Positions 13,220 through 20,749 of a stretch of DNA of 39,206 nucleotides are shown piece after piece. A model generated the notes under the pieces. That model was not told the DNA's origin, ran no database searches, and saw nothing but the letters and a program-made list of their open reading frames with translations. The translations under genes and the position numbers were made by a program. Source of the stretch: an uncultured Pseudomonas sp. (GTDB lineage Bacteria > Pseudomonadota > Gammaproteobacteria > Pseudomonadales > Pseudomonadaceae); NCBI RefSeq assembly GCF_946886105.1, contig NZ_CAMPHV010000050.1, positions 1-39,206 on the forward strand, read 5' to 3'. Numbering within the stretch: the first letter of the stretch is position 1; each line of letters begins with the position of its first letter.

Positions 13220-13666
13220 ATGGCCGGAATGAAGCCGTACCGGGCACACGCCGCCAGCAGCTCACGCCGAATTGCCGTCGACTACGAGGGCAACGAGCAG
13301 GTCGCGCTGTTGCGCTGGTTGCAGTTGCAGCACCCCGCTGCGTACGCGCTGACCTATCACGTACCGAACGGTGGCCGGCGCGACAAGGTGACCGCCGCCA
13401 AGCTCAAGGCCCAAGGCGTGAAGGCGGGCATTCCAGACCTGAAGATGGCCATCGCCCGCGGCGGCTTCTTCGGGCTGTACATCGAGTTCAAGGCGACGCC
13501 GCCGCACGATGCAGCCGTGTCGCCGAGCCAGCGCGAGATGCTGGCCCTGCTCGCCGATCAGGGGTATCGAGCGATCGTCTGTAGGGGTATGGCCGAGGCG
13601 ATGGCGGCGATCATCAAGTACCTGAACCTGCCGCCGACGTTGTCAGGCGCGGTGGTCGGCCAATGA
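13220..13666 (+). CDS. VRR-NUC domain nuclease
   Basis: 148 aa. I chose the ATG at 13220 because GGAG lies seven bases upstream; an ATG two codons earlier overlaps the integrase stop. Motifs: NEQVALLRWL, a HVPNGG turn, GVKAGIPDL and the catalytic strand GLYIEFKA, all typical of VRR-NUC (a PD-(D/E)xK-type nuclease of phage repair and resolution). It probably processes branched or damaged DNA during replication. Confidence 0.85.
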   Translation: MAGMKPYRAHAASSSRRIAVDYEGNEQVALLRWLQLQHPAAYALTYHVPNGGRRDKVTAAKLKAQGVKAGIPDLKMAIARGGFFGLYIEFKATPPHDAAVSPSQREMLALLADQGYRAIVCRGMAEAMAAIIKYLNLPPTLSGAVVGQ

Positions 13667-13959
13667 CTGCCCGCCAGTACGCGCGCTGCGAGGTGTGCCA
13701 GGGCAAGGGATGGATCCGCGGGATTTTCCATCGCATGGAGTGCGCGGCGTGCAATGGCGGCGGGTTTATCGATGCCGCCACCAATCAGGCGCTGAGCTAT
13801 TCGGACCTGGTTGCCGAGCAGCGGCAGCGGCTGGGTCTGGCCGAGCAGGAGATAAAGCGTTTGGGCGGCAATTGGCTGGTGGCTGGTGGGCCAGCAGGGG
13901 ATTACGCAGGGCGTAACAACAGGCACCACCGCGGCGGTGGTAACTGGACTGGGGATTAA
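13663..13959 (+). CDS. DnaJ-type zinc-finger small protein
   Basis: 98 aa, ATGA overlap with the nuclease gene. CEVCQGKG and CAACNGGG are two CxxCxGxG repeats, as in the DnaJ cysteine-rich domain. A helix (SDLVAEQRQRLGLAEQEIKRLGG) and a Gly/His/Arg-rich end follow. Proteins of this kind often lie before the late regulator in pseudomonad phages. Role not established. Confidence 0.7.
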   Translation: MTARQYARCEVCQGKGWIRGIFHRMECAACNGGGFIDAATNQALSYSDLVAEQRQRLGLAEQEIKRLGGNWLVAGGPAGDYAGRNNRHHRGGGNWTGD

Positions 13960-13968
13960 GGGGGATTC

Positions 13969-14496
13969 ATGACCGTATATCGAGACGTAGGCCACGTGAT
14001 AGCCCGTGTTATGAGCATCGACACCATCGACGGCACAAAGAACCCAGGGTGGCAGCGCCACTATCAGGCGGGTTTTCCTGAGTCGCGACAAGGTGGCGAG
14101 GGGCTGAGCGCCGATGAGCGGCTGACCCAGGACAGCATGACCCGCGCCGCGCTGCATCGTGAGCTGCCAATGCTGGCCTGGCAGGTGCTGGTGGCGAAGT
14201 ACAGCGTGAGTGATGTGGAGGTGTTGCGGGCAGTGCATTGGATCGTGCCGAGGGTCGAGTGCCCAGCCCATCAGTTGTTCAAGATGAAGTGCGTGACGGC
14301 ATGGGCTGTTCCGCGACGCCTGCCCGCCGCGTTCTATCAGCTGCACACCTGGGACGCTGAAGGTACCCCGGAAGGGACTCTGCGCCGCTGGCGGTCGGTG
14401 ATGAAGCGCTGGCTCGAGGATCGCGTCGGCGATGCGTTCGTTTTGGCAGAGCCAGTGCTGCGGCAGCGTGGTTTGATCGGAAGGGATGCCGCTTGA
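13969..14496 (+). CDS. protein at the Q position, candidate late-gene regulator
   Basis: 175 aa, last gene of the early operon. No standard domain is evident. The central part (ALHRELPMLAWQVLVAKYSVSDVEVLRAVHWIVPRV) is helical, and the C-terminal half is basic with WRSVMKRWLEDRVGDAF. Gene order (replication genes, small genes, this gene, then a promoter/terminator pair and the lysis/packaging genes) is that of antiterminator Q in lambda. Position is the only support for that role. Confidence 0.7.
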   Translation: MTVYRDVGHVIARVMSIDTIDGTKNPGWQRHYQAGFPESRQGGEGLSADERLTQDSMTRAALHRELPMLAWQVLVAKYSVSDVEVLRAVHWIVPRVECPAHQLFKMKCVTAWAVPRRLPAAFYQLHTWDAEGTPEGTLRRWRSVMKRWLEDRVGDAFVLAEPVLRQRGLIGRDAA

Positions 14497-14521
14497 CGAA
14501 CATCGAGCAAGTGAGCACTAT
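14493..14521 (+). promoter_or_regulatory. possible late promoter (pR'-like)
   Basis: TTGACG (14493-14498) overlaps the stop of the Q-position gene; CACTAT follows after a 17-bp spacer. The -10 match is weak (3 of 6), but the setting, with an intrinsic terminator 45 bp further on, repeats the lambda pR'-tR' layout. Confidence 0.35.
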
Positions 14522-14566
14522 AAGTGCCAATCTGCGGTTTGGTGCGTAATCATCAGATTGCATCGA

Positions 14567-14596
14567 AAGCCCTGGCTATGTGCCGGGGCTTTTTTG
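14567..14596 (+). terminator. intrinsic terminator (tR'-like)
   Basis: Stem AAGCCCTGGC/GCCGGGGCTT (one T-G pair), 5-base loop, then a run of T. It would stop late transcription unless the polymerase is modified. The lipoprotein gene starts 32 bp later. Confidence 0.75.
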
Positions 14597-14627
14597 TTTC
14601 TGCTCCAGCCGTCGGCAGGAGGTCGCT

Positions 14628-14837
14628 ATGCACAAGACATTGGTCTTTTCCGCGATCCTGCTATGCGCCTGCGCCAACCAGCCATTTCGCCAATACAGCT
14701 CAGGCCAAGCCACTCACGTGCGCCTGGCCATGGAGCAGTGCGCCGCGATCATTGCTCAGCACTTGTTCATGCTTGCACCGGCCGAGGCTGATTGGCACTA
14801 CCAGCGCTGCCTGGTGCAGAACAAAGCGACTATCTGA
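14628..14837 (+). CDS. small putative lipoprotein near the lysis genes
   Basis: 69 aa with AGGAGG upstream. The N-terminus MHKTLVFSAILLCACANQ is a short signal sequence with a possible lipobox (LCAC, not ideal). The mature part is short and has two more cysteines. The position beside the holin would allow a spanin-like or exclusion role, but the length and lack of coiled coil or proline-rich spacer argue against a classical o-spanin. Confidence 0.6.
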   Translation: MHKTLVFSAILLCACANQPFRQYSSGQATHVRLAMEQCAAIIAQHLFMLAPAEADWHYQRCLVQNKATI

Positions 14838-14859
14838 ATCCGCTGCACCACAGCGCCTT

Positions 14860-14884
14860 GCCGGTGCCACACCCGGCCTTTTTA
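14860..14884 (+). terminator. intrinsic terminator after the lipoprotein gene
   Basis: Stem GCCGG/CCGGC with an 8-base loop, followed by CTTTTTATT. It isolates the lipoprotein gene from the holin. Confidence 0.6.
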
Positions 14885-15009
14885 TTCCTGAATTCCGACA
14901 CCCATGCACTCGTCCTAGCTCCGAGCGGATGGCGCTGCATTGTGGTGCCGGATCTACACGTTAAGCGCGGCCGGCGAAGGCCAAGGTAACGCCAATGAGA
15001 GCCAGAGAC

Positions 15010-15384
15010 ATGACAGAGCCAGCATCTACCGCGTTCGGCGGCATAGCGCTTTACAAGCTGGGCATCCTTGGTGCGTTCGCTGCTGTCCTGGTCACCATCG
15101 TAGTGATGGCTATGACGCTGCCAAAGACCGCGCGTGAGTTCGTCGTCGCCATGATCTCAACGGTGGTGTCGAGCCTCGGCGGCGGTGCATTCGTCATCCG
15201 CTGGTTCGATATCGGCGCCTGGGCTCATGACGATATCGGCCTGGTCGCCTTGGCCGGGATCATATTCGTCTGCGGCCTCCCTGCATGGGTGATGGTTCGC
15301 GGCTGGTTTGTCTATGCAGAGCTGAGCAAGCACATGAGCCTGCCCGACATGCTCCGCGAGCTTAAAGCTGTGGTGTGGAAGTGA
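15010..15384 (+). CDS. holin-like membrane protein
   Basis: 124 aa from the ATG at 15010 (GAGAG upstream); an in-frame ATG at 14995 would add five residues. Three membrane helices are predicted by eye: about residues 16-40 (LGILGAFAAVLVTIVVMAM), 48-70 (VVAMISTVVSSLGGGAFVI) and 79-105 (IGLVALAGIIFVCGLPAWVMV), with a charged C-terminus. Size, topology and position before packaging genes fit a class I holin. No endolysin follows within the window. Confidence 0.7.
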   Translation: MTEPASTAFGGIALYKLGILGAFAAVLVTIVVMAMTLPKTAREFVVAMISTVVSSLGGGAFVIRWFDIGAWAHDDIGLVALAGIIFVCGLPAWVMVRGWFVYAELSKHMSLPDMLRELKAVVWK

Positions 15385-15629
15385 AGCCCGACAAGCCTGG
15401 CATATGGACGCGCATCAAGCTGTACGCCGAGCGAAAAGAGCGTGAAGCGTGGATGGAAAAGCGCCACTGCGCCCAGCACTGCTATCACTGCCGGACATGG
15501 CAGGGCAACTGCGGCGGATGGCGAGCAATTGAGCCAGACCCGCTGGCAGTCATGCATGATCGATGCGCTTGCAACAGGCGCAGACAGAAGACCACATTCT
15601 TTGATGTTGGCATGGGGTTTAGAGTCTGA
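15381..15629 (+). CDS. 82-aa cysteine-rich protein
   Basis: GTG start overlapping the holin stop (GTGA); a GTG two codons earlier is the alternative. It has a basic N-terminus (GIWTRIKLYAERKEREAWMEKR) and a cysteine cluster (HCAQHCYHC, then C47, and CAC near residue 65) that could bind zinc. Function unknown. Confidence 0.65.
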   Translation: MKPDKPGIWTRIKLYAERKEREAWMEKRHCAQHCYHCRTWQGNCGGWRAIEPDPLAVMHDRCACNRRRQKTTFFDVGMGFRV

Positions 15630-15808
15630 TGGCCTGGGCGATCCCCGTGTTCCTATTCGCCGCGTCGTTCGTATTGTGGCGCATGTCATTCCGCGCTGAT
15701 GACTCAGTAGTCGCATGGTGCCGCTTCCTGTTGGCCGGCTTCCCGCTGATCCTGGCGCTGATCTACGTTGCGGCGCTGGCGATCCACTCCTTTAGCTGGT
15801 TGGCATAA
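15629..15808 (+). CDS. 59-aa two-span membrane protein
   Basis: Starts at a TGATG junction. Helix 1 is AIPVFLFAASFVLW, helix 2 is FLLAGFPLILALIYVAALAI, with a short charged loop (RADDSV). It may be an antiholin or second holin, judged only from size, topology and place. Confidence 0.65.
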   Translation: MAWAIPVFLFAASFVLWRMSFRADDSVVAWCRFLLAGFPLILALIYVAALAIHSFSWLA

Positions 15809-15871
15809 CGTTGGCCTGCGCAAGCTGCGCCAAGCGCAGAGAGTGGATAAAGAAATGGTCGAGGATTGCAT

Positions 15872-16030
15872 ATGAGCGCGCTCGCGGAATCGTTGCTGGA
15901 GCAGATGCTGATCGAGCAAAGGAAGACCAACCAACTGCTGAGCCTGTTGATCGAAGCGCTAGCTAATGAGGAAGGGTCGGATCCTGACGCGCCGCCTTTG
16001 ACCTACATGGACGGGAGCCCGGTGCTCTGA
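15872..16030 (+). CDS. 52-aa small phage protein
   Basis: GAGG eight bases before the ATG. A single amphipathic helix (ALAESLLEQMLIEQRKTNQLLSLLIEAL) is followed by an acidic proline-containing tail. Its stop overlaps the HNH start (TGATG). Function unknown. Confidence 0.65.
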   Translation: MSALAESLLEQMLIEQRKTNQLLSLLIEALANEEGSDPDAPPLTYMDGSPVL

Positions 16031-16353
16031 TGGCGCGCTTGACCACGCTCAAACCCCGCATGCAGATGGCGGAGAGCAGAAAGCTTGCCTCGCCTGGTGA
16101 GGTGAACGGCGTGCCTGCTGAGTCGTGGGGTTCAGGCCGCGGAGGTCGTCCTTGGCGCCGTAAGCGCGATGCCATTCTCCTGCGTGACAAGTACACCTGT
16201 CAGCAGTGCGGCCACATCGGCACCGACCTTGAGGTCGACCACATCATCAACGTCGCGCAAGGCGGCACTGATGATGATGCCAATCTTCAAGCACTCTGTG
16301 TTCCCTGCCACAAAGCCAAAACGGCATCGGAAAGCTCTTCCGGCCGTCGCTGA
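16030..16353 (+). CDS. HNH endonuclease
   Basis: 107 aa. The zinc-binding HNH core is complete: C57 and C60 (CQQC), D70-H71 (LEVDHII), N85 (ANLQALC), C90 and C93, and H94 (CHKAK). In HK97-type phages an HNH protein next to terminase stimulates cos cleavage by the packaging motor, and the position just before TerS fits that. Confidence 0.85.
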   Translation: MARLTTLKPRMQMAESRKLASPGEVNGVPAESWGSGRGGRPWRRKRDAILLRDKYTCQQCGHIGTDLEVDHIINVAQGGTDDDANLQALCVPCHKAKTASESSSGRR

Positions 16354-16463
16354 GAGGGTGGGGGGTAGTCCGAAAATCAAAAAGAGATTTGCTCGGACAC
16401 CGCGCCCAAACTCATTTGCAGATTATTTCCCTGGTTTAGAAACCGATTTACCGGAGGTTTACC
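16354..16463. other. 110-bp HNH-TerS gap, candidate cos region
   Basis: The only non-coding gap between the HNH gene and the small terminase. It begins with a G-rich run (GAGGGTGGGGGG) and becomes AT-rich. In cos phages of this gene order the packaging site usually lies here; I cannot identify a cut site from sequence alone. Confidence 0.35.
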
Positions 16464-16901
16464 GTGGCGTTGACCAAGCGCAAGCGTGATTACGCCGCCG
16501 CTCGGCTGCGCGGCATGAGCCAGAAGGAGTCGGCGCTGGCGGCTGGATGCCCAGAGAAAACCGCCAAACAGGCTGGCTATAACCTAGAGCGTGACCTTGA
16601 TGTGCAGGCTGCGATGGGTCGCGCGGTGGTTGTTGCGGAAAAGAAGGCCGCATCACTACCTATCACCCCAGAGCCTTACATCCCGCCGTCTTCCAGCGAT
16701 CCGCTGGAGTTCATGCGCCAGATGATGGAGGACGAACGGGCCGAGCCAAAGCTGCGGCTCGATGCTGCCACCAGGCTTGCACAGTTCACCATTCCCAAGC
16801 CTGGCGCGAAGGGCAAGAAAGAAGAGCAGGTCGGCGCGGCTAAAAAGGCCGGCACCGGCCGGTTTGGTCCTGCTCCGCCGCCTTTGCACGTTGTTAAGTG
16901 A
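16464..16901 (+). CDS. terminase small subunit
   Basis: 145 aa from a GTG with CGGAGG seven bases upstream. The N-terminal HTH-like part (KRKRDYAAARLRGMSQKESALAAGCPEKTAKQAG) fits phage terminase small subunits that bind the packaging site. The middle helix (DPLEFMRQMMEDERAEPKLRLDAATRLAQF) suits oligomerisation. Its stop overlaps the TerL start. Confidence 0.85.
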   Translation: MALTKRKRDYAAARLRGMSQKESALAAGCPEKTAKQAGYNLERDLDVQAAMGRAVVVAEKKAASLPITPEPYIPPSSSDPLEFMRQMMEDERAEPKLRLDAATRLAQFTIPKPGAKGKKEEQVGAAKKAGTGRFGPAPPPLHVVK

Positions 16902-18559
16902 TGGAGTGGACCACTTCCTGTCCTGATTGGGCTGATCGGCTGAAATCGGGACGGTCGATCATTCCGCCGCCAATATTTATTAGCGAGGCCGAACGCGCAC
17001 TGGCGGTATTCAAGGAGTTGCGAGTTGTCGACCTGCCCGGCAAACCGACCTTCGGCGAGTGCAGCGATCAGTGGGTGTTCGATTTCGTCTCAGCAATTTT
17101 TGGTGCCTATGATGCCGAGACGGGAAACCAGCTGATCCGCGAGTTCTTCCTGCTGATCAGCAAGAAGAACACCAAATCAACGATCGCTGCCGGCATCATG
17201 CTCACTGCGGTGATTCTCTGCTGGCGAGAAGAAGAAGAGCATCTGATTCTGGCCCCCACCAAGGAGGTGGCCGACAACAGCTTCAAGCCCGCGGCTGGGA
17301 TGATCCGGGCGGACGAGGAGCTTGGCGCCATCTTCCAGGTGCAGGACCACATCCGCACTATCACGCACCGGCTCACCCGAGCCTCGCTGAAAGTTGTTGC
17401 TGCTGACACCGACACCGTATCCGGCAAGAAATCGGGCAGGGTGCTGGTTGATGAGCACTGGTTGTTCGGCAGCAAGCCGAATGCCGAATCCATGTTCATG
17501 GAGGCAACCGGCGGCCAGGTATCGCGCAACGAGGGTTGGGTGATCTTCCTGACCACCCAAAGCGATAAGCCGCCGGCCGGCGTGTTCAAGGAGAAGCTGC
17601 AGTACTACCGCGACGTGCGGGACGGGGTTATCCAGGACAAGAAGTCGCTAGGCGTCATCTACGAGTTCCCGGAAGAGATGGTCAAGGCCAAGGCCTATCT
17701 TGATCCTGCCAACTTCCACATCACCAACCCGAACATTGGTCGCTCGGTCAGCAAGGAATGGCTGGAAGATCAGCTGCGCAAAAACCTGCCGAAAACTGAC
17801 GGCGCGCTGCAGCAGTTTCTGGCCAAACACCTCAACGTCGAGATCGGCCTGGCCCTGCGCTCTGACCGCTGGGCCGGCGCCAACTTCTGGTTGGAGGCGG
17901 CCAAGCCCTGCACTTTGGAAGAATTGATCGAACGAAGCGAGGTGATCGACTTCGGTGTCGACGGCGGGGGGCTGGACGACCTGCTGGGCGCCTACGCCAT
18001 AGGTCGCGAGAAGGGGACGCAGAAAAAACTAGGCTGGGCCCATGCCTGGGCACACAAGTCGGTGCTCGAGCTGCGCAAGGAAATCGCGCCATCGCTGCGC
18101 GACTTTGCCGAGGCGGGTCACCTGTCCATAGTCGAGCGTGTCGGCGATGACGTCGAAGAGCTGGCAGATATCGCCGAGCAGATCCACGACTCTGGCCTGC
18201 TGGATAAAGTCGGCGTCGACCCGGTCGGCCTGGGCGCAATCCTCGACAAGATCGAGGAGCGCGGCATTCCACAGGACAAGATCATAGGTATCAGCCAGGG
18301 CTGGAAGCTGGGCGGCGCAATCAAGACCGCAGAACGCTGGCTCGCCGATGGTTCGTTCGCGCCGGCCGATCAATCGATGATGGCGTGGTGTGTAGGTAAC
18401 GCCCGCGTCGAGCCTCGGGCCAATTCGATCTTGATCACCAAACAAGCCAGCGGCTCGGCAAAGATCGACCCGCTGATGGCCATGTTCAACGCGGTCACGC
18501 TGATGTCGCTAAATCCAGCGGCCGCCACCAAGAAGTTCCAGATGTTTGTTCTGGGGTAG
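16901..18559 (+). CDS. terminase large subunit
   Basis: 552 aa from the ATG of a TGATG junction (a GTG one codon earlier is possible). The ATPase domain has a Walker A-like LLISKKNTKST (about residues 85-94) and Walker B VLVDEHWLF (about 182-189). A nuclease domain follows with acidic residues at IDFGVDGGGLDDL (about 345-360) and VGVDPVG. This is the HK97/Terminase_1 type. It pumps DNA into the prohead and cuts it. The stop codon TAG lies inside the acceptor stem of the tRNA-like element. Confidence 0.95.
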   Translation: MEWTTSCPDWADRLKSGRSIIPPPIFISEAERALAVFKELRVVDLPGKPTFGECSDQWVFDFVSAIFGAYDAETGNQLIREFFLLISKKNTKSTIAAGIMLTAVILCWREEEEHLILAPTKEVADNSFKPAAGMIRADEELGAIFQVQDHIRTITHRLTRASLKVVAADTDTVSGKKSGRVLVDEHWLFGSKPNAESMFMEATGGQVSRNEGWVIFLTTQSDKPPAGVFKEKLQYYRDVRDGVIQDKKSLGVIYEFPEEMVKAKAYLDPANFHITNPNIGRSVSKEWLEDQLRKNLPKTDGALQQFLAKHLNVEIGLALRSDRWAGANFWLEAAKPCTLEELIERSEVIDFGVDGGGLDDLLGAYAIGREKGTQKKLGWAHAWAHKSVLELRKEIAPSLRDFAEAGHLSIVERVGDDVEELADIAEQIHDSGLLDKVGVDPVGLGAILDKIEERGIPQDKIIGISQGWKLGGAIKTAERWLADGSFAPADQSMMAWCVGNARVEPRANSILITKQASGSAKIDPLMAMFNAVTLMSLNPAAATKKFQMFVLG

Positions 18560-18646
18560 CTAGCTCAGATGGTTAGAGCGCTCGGCCTGGCGTCTTTACG
18601 CCGGTACACGTGCTGAGAGGTCGCCGGTTCAACTCCTGCGCCACCC
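18554..18646 (+). tRNA. tRNA-like element with an expanded anticodon loop
   Basis: All arms except the anticodon loop are canonical. Acceptor GGGTAGC/GCCACCC (one A-C mismatch); TA at positions 8-9; D stem GCTC/GAGC with a GG-containing loop; anticodon stem CTCGG/CTGAG; variable loop AGGTC; T arm GCCGG-TTCAACT-CCTGC (one mismatch). The anticodon loop is 27 nt (18586-18612) instead of 7 and contains the hairpin GGCGT-CTTT-ACGCC. G at 18553 can pair with C at 18647, recalling the G-1:C73 pair of tRNA-His. No anticodon can be assigned and CCA is not encoded. It could be an altered phage tRNA, a pseudo-tRNA or a structural RNA. Confidence 0.55.
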
Positions 18647-18656
18647 CACTTATCCA

Positions 18657-18679
18657 AACCCGCTACGGCGGGTTTTTTA
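18657..18679 (+). terminator. intrinsic terminator before the capsid gene
   Basis: AACCCGC-TACG-GCGGGTT followed by TTTTATT. It lies between the tRNA-like element and the capsid ribosome site. An almost identical hairpin precedes the tape-measure gene. Confidence 0.75.
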
Positions 18680-18696
18680 TTGCTCGGAGAAAGGCA

Positions 18697-20685
18697 ATGA
18701 AAACCAAGGCCTACAGCACGCTTGTCATCAAAGCGCTGGATGAAGACAAGCGCGAGATAGTCGGCATCGCCAGTACTCCGGGCACCGACCGCGATGGCGA
18801 TATCGTCGAGCCTTCCGGCGCCGAGTTCACGCTCCCCATCCCTCTTCTTTGGCAGCACCGCTCTGCCGAGCCAATTGGCAGCGTGGTCAAGGCCAAGGTG
18901 ACCAAGGAAGGCATAGAGATTGTTGCGCGCCTAGTTGCCCCCACCGAGGACATGCCATCGCAGATGGCAGCCCGCCTGCAAGAGGCTTGGGCATCGATCA
19001 AGACCGGCTTGGTGCGCGGGCTTTCCATCGGGTTCAGCCCGAAGGAATACAGCTTCATCGATAGCGGCGGCGTGCATTTTACCAAGTGGGGCTGGAACGA
19101 ACTCAGCGCGGTGACCATTCCCGCCAACGAGGGGGCCAGCATCACCTCCATCAAATCCTTCGACCAGGAACAGCGGGCCGCGCTTGGCCAGAAAGCTGTT
19201 CCTGTCGTTCGCGTCACCCCTGCCGGCGCTTCGGCAACCCGTACCAAATCCATCAAAGTTCCGAAGCCCGAGGAGGGCCAAGATATGAAAACTATTGCCG
19301 AACAGATCGCGGAGTTCGAAGCAACCCGCGCAACCAAGTCCGCTGGCATGGAAGGCATCATGACCAAGGCCGCGGAAGAGGGCGTGACCCTGGACGCTGA
19401 AGAGTCGGAGCAGTTCGACACTCTCGAGTCCGAGATCGCCGCGATCGACAAGCACATCGGCCGCCTGCGCAATATGCAGAAGGCCCAAGCCGTCACCGCC
19501 AAGCCGGTCACCGATGATCAGCGCGGCGCAAAGGCGCTGGACATGAGCTCCGGCATCCAGGTCCGCGCCAAAAACACCCAGAAGCTGGAGCCGGGCATTG
19601 CCTTCGCCCGCGCCGCCAAGTGCCTGGCGCTCGGCCACCTCGAACACCGCGACGCGATCACCATCGCCAAGTCGCTGTACGAAGGCCAGGAAGGCGTGAT
19701 TGCCGCCACCCACCGCCTGGTTACCAAGGCTGCAGTGGCTGCCGCCACCACCAGTGACTCCACCTGGGCTGGCCCGCTGGTTGGTGAGGAAACCAACGTG
19801 TTCGCAGACTTCGTTGAGTACCTGCGCCCGCAAACCATCCTCGGCCGATTCGGCCAGGGTGGTGTGCCGGCCCTGCGTAACGTGCCTTTCCGCACCCCAT
19901 TGATCGGTCATACCTCTGGCGGTGATGGCTACTGGGTTGGCGAGGGTAATGCCAAGCCGCTGACCAAGTTCGATTTCAGCCGCACCACCCTTGGCCCGCT
20001 GAAGGTCGCCAACATCGCCGTGGCCACGATGGAAACCATTCGTGACTCCAGCCCGTCCGCCGACGGCATCATCCGCGACCAGCTGGCCGCCGCGCTGCGT
20101 GAGCGTCTGGATATCGACTTCATCGATCCGGACAAGGCCGCGGTTGCCGATGTTTCGCCCGCATCGATCCTCAATGGAGTGTCCGGCATCGCATCTAGCG
20201 GCACTGATGCGGATGCTGTGCGCGCCGACGTGAAGGCAGTGTTCGACGCGTTCATCGCCGCCAAGAACGCCCCGACCTCCGGTGTCTGGATCATGTCCGC
20301 CACCACCGCGCTGGCTCTCAGCCTGATGCGAAACCCGCTGGGCCAGGTCGAGTTTCCAGGCATCGGCATGACCGGGGGCACCTTCGAGGGTCTGCCAGCA
20401 ATCATCTCGGAATACGTTCCGACTGATTCCAGCGGCTCCATTGTCGCGCTGGTAAACGCGAACGACATCTATATGGGTGACGAAGGAGGCATCGATCTTT
20501 CGATGTCCACCGAGGCCTCCCTGCAGATGGATAGCGCGCCCGATAACCCAACCACCGCTAGCACGGTCCTGGTTTCGCTGTGGCAGCGCAACCTGGTCGG
20601 CTTCCGTGCCGAGCGCACCATCAACTGGGCTCGTCGCCGGGCCTCGGCCGTGGCTTACCTGACCGGCGTCCTCTGGGGCGTGTAA
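18697..20685 (+). CDS. prohead protease - major capsid protein fusion (HK97-type)
   Basis: 662 aa; GGAG upstream of the ATG. Residues 1-155 are the U35-type prohead protease with His54 (LWQHRS) and Ser110 (RGLSIGF). Residues 197-270 form a helical scaffold-like delta region (KTIAEQIAEFEATR, EESEQFDTLESEIAAIDKHIGRL). Residues about 290-650 are the HK97-fold capsid (VGEETNVFADFVEYLRPQTILGR, GYWVGEGNAKP, LERLDIDF-type segment, NPLGQVEFPG). Natural fusions of this type are known in some HK97-like phages. Here an internal strong ribosome site and ATG at codon 197 could also give separate capsid protein. Unusually, the gene precedes the portal gene. Confidence 0.92.
   Translation: MKTKAYSTLVIKALDEDKREIVGIASTPGTDRDGDIVEPSGAEFTLPIPLLWQHRSAEPIGSVVKAKVTKEGIEIVARLVAPTEDMPSQMAARLQEAWASIKTGLVRGLSIGFSPKEYSFIDSGGVHFTKWGWNELSAVTIPANEGASITSIKSFDQEQRAALGQKAVPVVRVTPAGASATRTKSIKVPKPEEGQDMKTIAEQIAEFEATRATKSAGMEGIMTKAAEEGVTLDAEESEQFDTLESEIAAIDKHIGRLRNMQKAQAVTAKPVTDDQRGAKALDMSSGIQVRAKNTQKLEPGIAFARAAKCLALGHLEHRDAITIAKSLYEGQEGVIAATHRLVTKAAVAAATTSDSTWAGPLVGEETNVFADFVEYLRPQTILGRFGQGGVPALRNVPFRTPLIGHTSGGDGYWVGEGNAKPLTKFDFSRTTLGPLKVANIAVATMETIRDSSPSADGIIRDQLAAALRERLDIDFIDPDKAAVADVSPASILNGVSGIASSGTDADAVRADVKAVFDAFIAAKNAPTSGVWIMSATTALALSLMRNPLGQVEFPGIGMTGGTFEGLPAIISEYVPTDSSGSIVALVNANDIYMGDEGGIDLSMSTEASLQMDSAPDNPTTASTVLVSLWQRNLVGFRAERTINWARRRASAVAYLTGVLWGV
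19271..19287 (+). promoter_or_regulatory. internal ribosome site and in-frame start in the capsid fusion
   Basis: AGGAGGG at 19271-19277, seven bases before an in-frame ATG at 19285 (codon 197), exactly at the protease/delta-domain junction. Initiation here would yield a 466-aa capsid precursor without protease. Confidence 0.55.
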
Positions 20686-20749
20686 CCGAGCCGTCTGGCT
20701 CAAGGGGCTGCTAGCGCGGCCCCTTCTACAAGGCGGCACGGAGATAGTC

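Noticed and set aside
11919..13265. 448-codon minus-strand frame opposite the integrase
   Set aside because: Arg/His/Gln-rich shadow of a gene with all catalytic residues on the plus strand.
13558..14346. 262-codon minus-strand frame opposite the Q-position gene
   Set aside because: Composition typical of antisense shadow; it crosses three well-supported plus-strand genes.
18586..18612. Assigning an anticodon to the tRNA-like element
   Set aside because: No 7-nt loop with U33 can be formed; GTG, TGG and TTT readings all break canonical positions, so none is claimed.
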